Translations under genes and position numbers: made by a program
Part shown: piece by piece, positions 41,424 to 50,731 of the stretch
How the letters are laid out: each line of letters begins with the position of its first letter
Numbering within the stretch: position 1 is the first letter of the stretch
The notes under the pieces: generated by a model
The model's database searches: none
The model's input: only the letters and a program-made list of their open reading frames with translations
What the model was told of the DNA's origin: nothing
NCBI GenBank assembly: GCA_029939535.1
Contig: JAOZST010000003.1
Coordinates: forward strand, 1 to 52,860
DNA length: 52,860 nucleotides
DNA from: NBML01 sp029939535
Lineage (GTDB): Bacteria > Desulfobacterota > Desulfobacteria > Desulfobacterales > Desulfobacteraceae
Reading direction: 5' to 3'

Positions 41424-42922
41424 TTGTCTCGTTTATTCCCATACTGGCGGTAGATGTTCTAGGATCTGTGGCCATGGTGGTGATTTCCCTTTTATCCCTT
41501 TACAAAGCAAAAATATTAAGGGGAATGGATCCGGATAATGCTATTTTTCTTTATCTTTTATGGATCAGTGTGGGATTGACGATTTTTTCGGTATCAAGAG
41601 CCTTTGGACATATTTTAAAACAATTTTTAGTGCTCACTTCAAATACAGACACCTGGCACGCCATCAGTGCTTATTCAGGCAGTGTCAACACTGTATCTTT
41701 CATGCTGGTTGGCTTGATCACTCTGTTTTTTAACCAGAATTGGAATATTAATGAAAAAATTTTTTCCGGCAGAAAAAAACTGGAGGAAACCCATATTAAA
41801 CTCATGGATCTGAACCAGACCCTTGAAAATAAAGTTGTTGAGAGGACGGAAAGACTCACGAGCAGCGAGCATAAATGCCGCAGGATATTTGAGCAGTCCC
41901 TGGACACAATTCTTGTTACGGACGCTGAGTTCAGGATAATGGAGACCAATCCGGCTGGTATAGCACTCATGGGATATGACCGGGAAGAGATGATTGAAAA
42001 AAAAATGATCCTGGGGGGCTTTTTTTTGGATTCGTCTGAATGGGAAAAACTCAGCGAAAAAATAAAATTTAAAGAATATATTTTAAATGAAGAAGCTGAA
42101 TTTATAAGGCCGGACAATGAATCCATACTGGTTTTGATTACCGGTGGTCTTGATTATGGCGCCTTTGGATGTGCAAAAACCTATCACTTTATCATCAAAA
42201 ACGTGAATGACAAAAGACAGATGGAACAGCAGATTGCCCAGGCAGATAAACTTGCTGCCCTGGGTGAACTTTCCGCGGGCGTGGCCCATGAAATAAATAA
42301 TCCTCTGGGAATTATTCTTGGCTATACACAGCTTTTATTAAAACAGGAGCAGGAACCTGAGAACAAAGATGATTTAAAAATTATAGAAAAACATGTGCAG
42401 AATTGCAAAACAGTTGTATCTGACCTTCTTTCCTTTTCACGGAAAGGGTCAACTGAGATGAGTATCGTTGATATTAACAAGGTGGTAGACGGTGTGGTTA
42501 AATTTTTATCCAACCATTCTGATTTCAGGAATATTGAAATGACCTTGAATCCCCATAAAGGGGACAGGCTTAATATTCTCGGCAATGAACAGGAATTATC
42601 CCAGGTTATCATAAACCTTGTTATCAATGCCTGTCATGCTGTTGACCGTAAGGGTAATATTGATATTGTCACGGAAAAAACAGATCAGGATAAGATCTTC
42701 ATTAGGGTGAAGGATAACGGCAAAGGAGTGGAAACAAAGAATTTAACCAGGATTTTTGATCCGTTTTTCACCACAAAGCCGGTTGGACAGGGTACTGGCC
42801 TTGGGCTTTCCGTGGGATATGGCATTATTAAACGTCACCAGGGAGATATCAGTGTAAAAAGCAGCAAAGGCAAAGGCACTGTTTTTACCATCAGTCTGTC
42901 TGCCGTTAAATCAAAAGCTTAA
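41420..42922 (+). CDS. Membrane sensor histidine kinase with PAS domain
   Basis: A 500-residue kinase. Three hydrophobic segments lie in residues 5-105, then a coiled coil (115-150), a PAS domain (about 150-265), the phosphoacceptor His290 in GVAHEINNPLG, and the ATPase domain with VKDNGKGVE and GTGLGLSVGYG. No large periplasmic loop is present, so the signal is probably sensed inside the membrane or through the two preceding membrane proteins. The cognate partner is the sigma-54 activator gene 21 bp downstream. Confidence 0.92.
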   Translation: MIVSFIPILAVDVLGSVAMVVISLLSLYKAKILRGMDPDNAIFLYLLWISVGLTIFSVSRAFGHILKQFLVLTSNTDTWHAISAYSGSVNTVSFMLVGLITLFFNQNWNINEKIFSGRKKLEETHIKLMDLNQTLENKVVERTERLTSSEHKCRRIFEQSLDTILVTDAEFRIMETNPAGIALMGYDREEMIEKKMILGGFFLDSSEWEKLSEKIKFKEYILNEEAEFIRPDNESILVLITGGLDYGAFGCAKTYHFIIKNVNDKRQMEQQIAQADKLAALGELSAGVAHEINNPLGIILGYTQLLLKQEQEPENKDDLKIIEKHVQNCKTVVSDLLSFSRKGSTEMSIVDINKVVDGVVKFLSNHSDFRNIEMTLNPHKGDRLNILGNEQELSQVIINLVINACHAVDRKGNIDIVTEKTDQDKIFIRVKDNGKGVETKNLTRIFDPFFTTKPVGQGTGLGLSVGYGIIKRHQGDISVKSSKGKGTVFTISLSAVKSKA

Positions 42923-42943
42923 TTGTGATCAGGAAAGAAAAGA

Positions 42944-44341
42944 ATGAAGACAAAAATACTTGCAGTTGACGATGAAAAGGATATGACAAGGCTTTTGCAG
43001 AGAACCCTGGAGTCTGAAATCAATTGCAGGGTTTCCATGGCATTTTCAGCAAAAATGGCCTTGGGCATTCTTGAACAGGAATCCTTTGACCTGGTTATTT
43101 GTGATATCAGAATGCCGGGTATGGATGGTTTTGAACTGCTCGGGCATATAAGGGATAGTTATCCTGATTTGACTGTGGTAATGTTGACAGCTTTCGGAAA
43201 TATCGAGTCTGCTGTAAAAGCCATTAAAAAAGGGGCCTATGATTTCATTCCCAAGCCATTTGAGCAGGCTGAAATTATTTTTAAAATTCAAAAAGCCCTT
43301 GAAAGAAGTCTGCTGCTCAAAGAAAATAAACGCCTTTTAAAGGAAAAGACAAAGATCAGTCCTTCTCAATTGATTGGGAAGAGTGAACCCATGCAAAGGG
43401 TGTTTGATCAGATCAATCTGGTTGCATCAAGTGATGTCACCGTGTTGATAACAGGGGAATCAGGAACAGGGAAAGATCTGACTGCAAGATCCATCCACGC
43501 CCTGAGTCCGAGAAAAGATAAGTTTTTTATTCCGGTCAACTGCCCGACCATTCCGGAAAATATTCTGGAAAGTGAATTATTCGGATATAAAAAAGGTGCT
43601 TTCACCAACGCCAACATGGACAGGGACGGACTTTTCCAGGAGGCTGACAAAGGGACTATTTTCCTGGACGAAATAGGAGATATAGGACCCAGTATTCAGA
43701 CAAAGTTATTAAGGGTTCTCCAGGAAAAAGAGATAAAACCCCTTGGGGACACTAAAGTAAAAAAGGTGGATGTACGAATTATCGCATCCACCAATAGAAA
43801 CCTTAAGCAGAAGATTGCCAACCATGAATTCAGGGAAGATTTTTTTTACCGGCTTAACGTGCTGCCCATTGAGCTGCCGCCCTTACGAAATCGCATAACA
43901 GATATTCCCATTCTTGCCGAGCACCTTGTGGCAAAGCATTGTAAAAAGTTGAAAAAAGCATTGAAAATAATATCCGAAGAGGTGATGGATCTTTTGATGA
44001 AACAGCCTTGGCCAGGCAATGTAAGGGAACTTGAAAATGTTCTTGTTCAGGGAATTCTATATTCAAAAGAGAGTATAATTGATCTGTCAGATATTCCTTT
44101 ACAGGAAGCAGACTCAAAAAATTATTGTTTAAAAGGGTTTGATTGCAACAGCATTTCAGTCCTGCCCTATAAAGAAGCAAAAGAAAAATTACTCCAGGAA
44201 TTTAATTACGATTATATCGGTGCCAAACTTTCCATGACCAAGGGCAATATTACCCAGGCAGCCAAGCAATGCAGTATGGATCGCCAGGCCCTGCAGCAGA
44301 TCATGAAGCGGTATGGCATTGATCCTGCTCATTTTAGATAA
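42944..44341 (+). CDS. NtrC-family sigma-54 activator, GAFTNA variant
   Basis: A 465-residue response regulator. The receiver (1-120) has Asp10 and Asp54 as the acidic pocket. The AAA+ domain has Walker A GESGTGKD (171-178), the loop GAFTNA (218-223) and Walker B IFLDEIGD. A Fis-type helix-turn-helix is at the C-terminus (NITQAAKQCSMDRQALQQI). The canonical loop is GAFTGA; the Gly-to-Asn change is in the part that contacts sigma-54. The likely target is the sigma-54 promoter at 35277 with its palindromes; the DGC promoter at 2471 is a less local option. The 3' end overlaps the convergent protease pseudogene by 13 bp. Confidence 0.94.
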   Translation: MKTKILAVDDEKDMTRLLQRTLESEINCRVSMAFSAKMALGILEQESFDLVICDIRMPGMDGFELLGHIRDSYPDLTVVMLTAFGNIESAVKAIKKGAYDFIPKPFEQAEIIFKIQKALERSLLLKENKRLLKEKTKISPSQLIGKSEPMQRVFDQINLVASSDVTVLITGESGTGKDLTARSIHALSPRKDKFFIPVNCPTIPENILESELFGYKKGAFTNANMDRDGLFQEADKGTIFLDEIGDIGPSIQTKLLRVLQEKEIKPLGDTKVKKVDVRIIASTNRNLKQKIANHEFREDFFYRLNVLPIELPPLRNRITDIPILAEHLVAKHCKKLKKALKIISEEVMDLLMKQPWPGNVRELENVLVQGILYSKESIIDLSDIPLQEADSKNYCLKGFDCNSISVLPYKEAKEKLLQEFNYDYIGAKLSMTKGNITQAAKQCSMDRQALQQIMKRYGIDPAHFR

Positions 44342-45521
44342 TCAATTTCCATTTTCCACCAATTAAGTTTGCCAATGTCCCTTTGGGCCAGATCAATTAC
44401 CTGAAGTTCCCAGGCCCCTGCAAAGGTTTTGTCTTTTAAGGAAGACAAAACCTGGCCTGAATCAAATGAGGTACGGATATCATGGCCGCTTCCTCCTTCC
44501 CGGTCAACAAGGGTGATAATATCTCCTGAAGGTGATGCAATCTGTATTCTCAGGTCCTGAACATAGGTGTGGGTGATGTCCAGGCTTATTTTGATTTTTT
44601 TAATGATGCCTGGTGTAAAAAATTTAATTCGGTCTGATATCCCGTTGGGATCATTGTCAGGAATCAGCCTGGAGGGCCTGGATTCCTTTATAATGGTTTC
44701 TCCTCTCCCTTCGGGTTCCAGAGGATTGCCTGTCTCAAAAAAGATAACTTCTTTAGGTTCGGTTATATTGTAGATTTTCAGACCCGATTCCATGCCTCCC
44801 CACGCCCGTGAAGAGGGAATGGTATTCCGGGAAAGGATAAGACCTTCCCCGTTTTTGAACAAATCTGATTCATCTCCCTGGTTTCGGTTGTTTTCAAGGT
44901 TCCGTGCTCCATCCGCCTGGATCAGGGCGCATTGATAATGTTTGTCCCCAGTTCCTCCCTGCCATTCATTGGATCCAAAGATATCACAATCCTGTTGCTG
45001 GATATGGTTTTATAATATTCTTTAACCGAGCAGGAATTACCATGGGCAGTAAAATTGTCGCCATTGAGCAGTGAATCCACATGCTCCTTGGAAATCCGGG
45101 TGGTAACATCCTTGAAATTGACCAATATGGTCAAACCCCTTACCTTGCTTTCCTGGCTCAGCTGGGTCCCAGGCAGTAACCCATTGTTCCTGCCCAACGT
45201 TGCTGAAACACCCGGAGGTGGTGACTTTTTTGGTCTCATCATCTGAAATTTTTCTTCAAATTTTTTGTTGCGCACCTTTTTGTCTTCCTGGAGATGGCGT
45301 GGAATTCCTCCTGGTATGGGCTTATATGAGGGTATACCGCTGGAAATAAGATTTCCTTTTGCCGGGATGGCAAAGCAGTATATATCTTTATCTGTATCAT
45401 AAATTACTGTATACCCATCCATTGTTTCGTAACGGGCATAAAATTCGTCTCCATAACTCTCAGTTGAACCTCTTCCCCGTTTTTCTGGGGAAATGTTCTT
45501 GTTTTGCCAAGTATCAAACAC
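44329..45521 (-). pseudogene. M6-family metalloprotease lacking its catalytic core
   Basis: The N-terminal piece (45521 to 44922, GTG start after AAGGAAG) has the M6 propeptide features, including RGLTILVNFKDV and SVKEYYKTISS. It stops after GTNIINAP. In another frame the sequence goes on with YQCALIQADGARNLENNRNQ, a segment found late in M6 proteases after the active site, and then a P-domain (44862-44329; IPDNDPNGISDRI, DLRIQIASPSG, WELQVIDLAQRD). The middle part with the HExxH zinc site is missing, so at least about 200 residues were deleted, with loss of frame at about 44940. The protein cannot be active. Confidence 0.75.
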
Positions 45522-45568
45522 ATGATAGGCTTCCTTTTTATTTTAGAATTCCTTTTGTTAAATTTTTT

Positions 45569-47047
45569 TTAATTCCAGCCTGATACTTCAAATAGGATTT
45601 CGGCTGTCATATTTACCGGGCGTTTTTGAGCAAATTGAATCCGGGACCTGGCTATATTGTTTTTATCTGATTTGAATTTCAGGGGCTTTGTTGCATTGAA
45701 GCTATTGGATCCCCATCCATATCTCACCTTGAAACTTTTATCTCCTTCCACGGATGTTTCTATGATCAACCTGTCATCAAAGACAGCCTGGCCTTCATAA
45801 TATTTGTCAGGCAGGAATGTAAAATCCTTATGGTAAAGGGGGAGAATCCTGAAATGGATGGAAAATCCAAGGGATCGGCTTCTTTTATTGAGCCGGCCGG
45901 TTTTTAATAGAAAACTTGTAAACAGATGTGTTTTTTTGTTTACAAGGGTATCAGAGGATCGAAAGGATGATGAAAAAGTTTCTTTTGTTCTCTTATTTAA
46001 GGGGATGGGAAGACCCCGGATGGAAACAATGCTTTCAATGTCATAGGTGGCTGAAAGATTTTTGTTTTTTCCAGGGATCTCAATGGATAGCTTTTCAAGG
46101 CTTACCTTAACCCTGGTGTCGCCGAAAAAGAACCTTTCAAGGTTTCGGTAGCCACTTTCAGAATTGACGATTCCATAGGCACCTGAATGACTCCGGAATG
46201 TGTATGCCCTTGCAGAATTCCGTACATAGGCATTTTCAATCCGGACCAGACCATCACTTTTGGGCCCAACTACTTTCTTGGCCATCCCATAATCCTGGGA
46301 GTTGGTACCCACCAGGCAGAATACCCGATCAGGCGGGAAACAATTATTCAGGGAGTGCAAAGGCTTATTTTTATCCTTTTCTTTGTCCAGGGAAAGTATT
46401 TTTCGCATTCGTTTTTCACCAAAAACATCGGCATTATTGATGGCCAGAAAATCCCTGAGCCCTTCAAGCCAGCCAAATCCTTTTCTAAATTCTATTCCAC
46501 CGTGGGGAGTGGCATAGGTAAATAATTTGTCCACTCCTTTTTTTGTCCAGTCCCTTGATTTTTTCCCTTCCAGATCCGGAATATCTCTGTTTTGAAGATA
46601 ACAGCGGCAGACAAGGCCACCCATGGAGTGGGCCACCAGATAAACCCTGAAATCATTGTTATCTTCCTGTCCTGTGGCCTTTTTAACATGGAGAATAAAT
46701 TGTCTGAGTTTTTCAGCGTGGAATTCTATTTCCTTGCGTTCTCCAGTGCCCAGATCTTTTGAAACCACATCATAATACCTGAAAATCCAGATGGATCTCG
46801 GACTGACCGGTCCCAGGGGCATGATTTGGCCGTCATGGAAAGCATCCTCATAAAGATGATCCTTCATAAGCCGGATAAGAGGAGATTCAAAGACATAGGG
46901 CTCTACGGAACCCGAATAGGTCTGCCGATATTTTGTTGTTCCCAGGTTAAATCCCATATACGGGGTGGCAACCGTATCCTCAACTGCGTTTTGAGTTCCG
47001 GCATACCCCCGGACATAAATGATTGGATAATACGGTGGTTTCAGCAT
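45569..47047 (-). CDS. Lipase/esterase-like alpha/beta hydrolase with C-terminal extension
   Basis: A 492-residue protein. The ATG at 47047 follows GGAGA; a TTG two codons upstream lies too close to it. The first 300 residues are an alpha/beta hydrolase: an oxyanion-type start (PIIYVRGYAGT), the nucleophile elbow AHSMGG with Ser141 and an Asp/His-bearing region later (SDGLVRIENAYV, HSGAYG). The elbow has Ala in place of the usual Gly at the first position. The last 190 residues are beta-rich, with no known domain. There is no signal peptide. It sits 47 bp before the broken M6 protease, with which it was probably cotranscribed. Confidence 0.83.
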   Translation of the reverse strand: MLKPPYYPIIYVRGYAGTQNAVEDTVATPYMGFNLGTTKYRQTYSGSVEPYVFESPLIRLMKDHLYEDAFHDGQIMPLGPVSPRSIWIFRYYDVVSKDLGTGERKEIEFHAEKLRQFILHVKKATGQEDNNDFRVYLVAHSMGGLVCRCYLQNRDIPDLEGKKSRDWTKKGVDKLFTYATPHGGIEFRKGFGWLEGLRDFLAINNADVFGEKRMRKILSLDKEKDKNKPLHSLNNCFPPDRVFCLVGTNSQDYGMAKKVVGPKSDGLVRIENAYVRNSARAYTFRSHSGAYGIVNSESGYRNLERFFFGDTRVKVSLEKLSIEIPGKNKNLSATYDIESIVSIRGLPIPLNKRTKETFSSSFRSSDTLVNKKTHLFTSFLLKTGRLNKRSRSLGFSIHFRILPLYHKDFTFLPDKYYEGQAVFDDRLIIETSVEGDKSFKVRYGWGSNSFNATKPLKFKSDKNNIARSRIQFAQKRPVNMTAEILFEVSGWN

Positions 47048-47131
47048 TGGCAATCTCCTTTGGTAAATTATGGTTTTTGTTTACAGTCCAATACCCAGGC
47101 ATGATGTTCAGTATCAATGCCCGAAATCTGT

Positions 47132-48088
47132 TTAATTATTAATGCGGAAGATATAGCTGCCGATCCCCAGGCCGGATGTGGGCGTTAAGGTGTTTTCCGA
47201 ATCTAAAAGCTCTAAAGGGAAATTTTTCTCAAGCCAGGATCTTAATTTTTTAAAATCATATCTCTTAGATGAAAATATACATTGATTGATCTGCCTGTCA
47301 TTGAACTTAAGGGAAGTTGCACCATCAACCTCGCTTTTGCCAAGTGCTAAAGAAATTCTCTTCTCCAGATGGCTCTTTAGTGTGGAAAATGATTCTGCTG
47401 TTCTCATTGCCAGGCCGCCTGCCAGCAGGTATTCAATGTAATTGGACCTGAGCAAAGCTTTTTTTTCCCCGAGAATGGAATTATCAAAAACACCCGTTGC
47501 CACGGACAAGAAAAGATAAGCTTCCCCTGTTGCAAGGTTGCACAACTGGGATATCAGTTTAAATTCTCCAATATCACTATTTCCAATGGCATTTCCAAGG
47601 ATGGAAAAAACGGTTTTCCCCGAAATAGAATCTCCAAGGGTTGTTTTAATAAAATCATATCCGCCCTCAAAGTCTGCATTAATGGCCAGGGGTATGGAAT
47701 ATTGACCTTCCATATGATTGCAGGCCATTTTCAGGAGAACAGGAGATATATCAATGGGAATGTAGTGAACATCATGGCCTTTTACAACGGCATCAAGAAG
47801 ATCAAGATCTGTTGTGCTTCCGCCTGGTCCAAAGGAGACAAAGGCATCAAATGGGGTGATTGGTTTTAAAAGCAGGGCATAGGACCGGGTTAATGCGGGA
47901 AATTTTTCAAGGGCTTTGTCATCGGAAACCCTTGAAATTCAGGCATTGCTGCCGTCTAAATTGCTGAAGATCGCACGGGTGCACCAGTCTGCTGGTATCT
48001 TGCCTGGTGAAACTCTGTCCAGGGCTGGATCAATTAATTGTTTAATAAATGGATCAGGTTCTTGTAACTTTTGTGTTTTAGCTTTTGA
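47132..48088 (-). pseudogene. EgtD-like histidine-type methyltransferase interrupted by in-frame TGA
   Basis: The continuous C-terminal part (from 47728) is preceded in the same frame by a clear methyltransferase core: AFVSFGPGGSTTDLDLLD (SAM-binding motif I), HYIPIDISPVLL and later FSILGNAIGNSDIGEF, as in the EgtD-like family. Further upstream, PADWCTRAIFSNLDGSNA is followed by TGA at 47939-47941, and the frame then runs back to a TAA at 48091 without any start codon. So there is both a stop inside the gene and no start. A TGG-to-TGA nonsense mutation of a conserved Trp is the simplest view. Selenocysteine is a second option because of the hairpin just after the TGA. Confidence 0.7.
47905..47937 (-). 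other. Hairpin directly after the in-frame TGA
   Basis: On the minus strand TTTCAAGGG and CCCTTGAAA form a perfect 9-bp stem, with three further T-A pairs inside and an 8-base loop. The stem starts one base after the TGA. Bacterial SECIS elements lie here, but the G expected at the start of the loop is in third place. Confidence 0.45.
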
Positions 48089-49141
48089 TTAGGGGATTTT
48101 AAGATTTTATCTGATAATTCTTGAATATGAACAATTTTCTTTGCTATTAAATTTTGCATTGGAACTGGATCCCCTCCAGCCGCATATGAATTATGGCGTA
48201 TTGCCTTGATAAGGTTATCAAATGCAGCTTCTGATCTGGAATCTATTGTTTGATTAAGTAGATCAATATTTTCTTTTGTTAAGACCTCTGATTCGTCCAT
48301 TAAATCGTGGATTTTGTCTAAGCTCTCCTTTGTTTTTTTCATTGAGTGTTCTGATTCGATTTTAGTTGTATGGAAGGTGATTAAAATATTTTCCTTGTGT
48401 TTTTCCAGTTCAATTAATTTTTTTGAATATTCTTTTGTAATTGTTCAGAGCTTTAAATGGATCGGGGGAATGCATAAGATGATTGTCCGGGTTGAATTGA
48501 CAATCAAGGTCAAATCTGGCATTTAATTGATAGAATAAAGTTTTGGCCCACCAATCTTTTGGGGTGTTGCCATAGTCAGAGGTGTTTTTTTTAGCCCTGG
48601 AATAGTTAAAGCTTTGACCCAGGCAGAGCCTGTTATCTTTATAGATTTTTTTTAGGGCATCAGGATCTATTTCAGCATATTCATCTTTCCGGTAAACTAA
48701 AAAGAAATTTTCCTTGTAAAGATCGGCAAGGTTCTCCAAATCATTTTGTATTTTTTTTTGGCGTGGGCCGTGGGCATAGATATTGCTGGATAAAATGGCC
48801 ATCTCAATTTTTTTTTGGTCTAAAAGGTCGATGTTTTCCCGGGGACCTGTCGTGATTTTCACTGCAAAACTTATATTATTTATTTTATTTTCGTTAAAGT
48901 CATCGTTAAGTTTTGTTACCAGGTCCATACCCCTTAAAAAATATTCATGGTTATGATTTCCTGTTCCAAGCCTGATAATTTTTGTTTTTTGAGGGATGTC
49001 GCCAATAGGATATATTATTGATAGCAGGGTCAGAATCGATGTCAGGACAATACAGAAAACAATTATCCATTGATGCTGAAATAATGATATCATTATTTTC
49101 TGAAATTGAGATTTAATCATAAATGGAGTCATGGGTAACAA
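48034..49141 (-). pseudogene. Truncated TAXI-type TRAP solute-binding protein
   Basis: A membrane-anchored N-terminal frame (49141 to 48410, ATG at 49141; helix about residues 25-47) resembles TAXI binding proteins: IIRLGTGNHNHEYFLRGMDL, VKITTGPRENIDLLDQKKIE, LADLYKENFFLVYR. It stops after about 240 residues. A second frame, joined by a shift near 48410, continues as a charged helical part ending at 48034 (MKKTKESLDKIHDL from 48342). Full TAXI proteins have a second lobe that is not visible here, so an internal deletion plus frameshift is likely. No TAXI permease lies beside it. Whether the second frame was part of the same gene is uncertain. Confidence 0.55.
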
Positions 49142-49323
49142 TATAGACTTTGCAGTATCGTTAGTTTTTGCACAGCTTCGCCTTTTCGTTTACATGGATG
49201 GAAAAGGAGATTTGAGACAATAGAGGGCAAGGATCGGTAGCAGTTTCTGTAGTAAAAAATCGTAATTCAGGAGAAGTGATGAAGAGCGATGAAAGAACTA
49301 TATAAAGTATTTTTCAGAAAAGC

Positions 49324-49342
49324 AATCAGGAAAACCCTGATT
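49324..49342. terminator. Short bidirectional terminator-like hairpin
   Basis: AATCAGG/CCTGATT, 7 bp, with a 5-base loop, followed by TTT on the plus side and TGCTTTT on the minus side. The gap 49142-49414 holds this, the next terminator and no gene. Confidence 0.45.
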
Positions 49343-49366
49343 TTTGGAAAAAACTGAGATTAAAAG

Positions 49367-49407
49367 ACAAACAACCTGCCTAAAAATGGTTTGGACAGGT
49401 TGTTTGT
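49367..49407 (-). terminator. Rho-independent terminator of the TRAP operon
   Basis: ACAAACAACCTG at 49367-49378 pairs with CAGGTTGTTTGT at 49396-49407, a 12-bp stem. On the minus strand it is followed by CTTTT. It begins just past the dctM stop. Confidence 0.8.
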
Positions 49408-49414
49408 GTGAAGA

Positions 49415-50731
49415 TCAGTACATGAGGTTGGGCAGAAACAGAATGATTTTGGGAAAAATGATCAGGATGATGACCCCCACGATAACGGCAAGGAGAAAGG
49501 GGAAAATACCCTTGAAAATTTTTTCCAGGGGAATTTCATGGTCCAATACATTTTTGGCCACTCCATAGACCACGTAGACATTTATTCCCACAGGCGGGGT
49601 GATTACCCCCATTTCTGTAACCATTACAATGATGATCCCAAACCAGATGGGGTCAAATCCCAGTTCCATGACCACCGGAAAAAAGATTGGAACGGTCAGG
49701 GTGACAAAGGCCAGGGCATCCATGAAACATCCTCCGAAAAAATAGATCATGATGATGACACCCATGACAAGTACCGGGGACATTTCAAGTCCTCCCACCC
49801 AGCCTGCAATTTCAAAGGGAATTCTTGTTACTGCCAGGAATTTGCCGAAAATCACGGCACCGGCAATGAGCATAAGTACCATGCAGGAGGTCCTGAGAGT
49901 CTCCATCAGGGATTTTACAAATCCCTTCCAGGAGATCTGCCGTCGGACAATGGCAATGAGCAGTACTCCAAAAGCACCGATTGCTGCGGCTTCCGTGGGA
50001 GTGAAAAGACCTATGAAGATCCCGCCAATGACCAGGGTGAAAACAATGAGGGTCTCGCCAAGACCCAGAAGGGCTTTAAATTTTTCGGTCCAGGAAAAAT
50101 GTTCGCCTGGAGGGCCTTGTTCCGGGTTGATCCTGCATCGGATATAGATACACAGGATAAAGAGCAGGGTTACCAGAAGGGCAGGAAAAATACCAGCCAC
50201 AAACAGGGCACCAATGGATTGTTCTGTGAGTATCCCGTAAATGATCAACACAACGGAAGGTGGCATGATCATTCCAATACCTCCCCCCGAGGCCACGGAT
50301 CCTGTTGCAAGCTCGTCATCATAATTATAGCGTTTCATTTCCGGCAGGCCCACCGTGGCCATGGTGGCTGCAGTGGCAGGGCTGGACCCGCATACCGCTC
50401 CAAAGGCTGTGCATGCTGTAACCGTTGCCATGGCAAGGCCTCCTCTTACGCTGCCCAGGAACTTATATCCCGCGTCATAGAGGCGTTTGCTGATGCCTGA
50501 GTTGAAACCCAGCTGGCCCATGAGGATGAACAGGGGAATAGTTGTCAGATCGTAGGAGGCAAAAGTTTCGTAAACATTCCTGGATAACAGGACAAGGCCG
50601 GCATTGGGGGTGATCATAACGGAAAATCCCACAAAGCCAACCGTAGCCATGACAAATGCCACAGGCATCCTTGTCATGAACATGAGAATCATAATTATAA
50701 TGCCGATGATGCCAATAAAAGTCGGACTCAT
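49415..50731 (-). CDS. dctM: TRAP transporter large membrane subunit (DctM)
   Basis: A 438-residue membrane protein with about twelve helices. It has DctM-type segments such as FTLVIGGIFIGLFTPTEAAA and GCFMDALAFVTLTVPIFFPV. It carries the sodium-driven transport path of a tripartite periplasmic transporter. Its start overlaps the dctQ stop by 4 bp. Confidence 0.95.
   Translation of the reverse strand: MSPTFIGIIGIIIMILMFMTRMPVAFVMATVGFVGFSVMITPNAGLVLLSRNVYETFASYDLTTIPLFILMGQLGFNSGISKRLYDAGYKFLGSVRGGLAMATVTACTAFGAVCGSSPATAATMATVGLPEMKRYNYDDELATGSVASGGGIGMIMPPSVVLIIYGILTEQSIGALFVAGIFPALLVTLLFILCIYIRCRINPEQGPPGEHFSWTEKFKALLGLGETLIVFTLVIGGIFIGLFTPTEAAAIGAFGVLLIAIVRRQISWKGFVKSLMETLRTSCMVLMLIAGAVIFGKFLAVTRIPFEIAGWVGGLEMSPVLVMGVIIMIYFFGGCFMDALAFVTLTVPIFFPVVMELGFDPIWFGIIIVMVTEMGVITPPVGINVYVVYGVAKNVLDHEIPLEKIFKGIFPFLLAVIVGVIILIIFPKIILFLPNLMY

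Noticed and set aside
49538..50500. A 320-codon plus-strand frame
   Set aside because: It lies opposite the clear dctM gene and its composition (many His, Gly, Asp) is typical of an antisense shadow.
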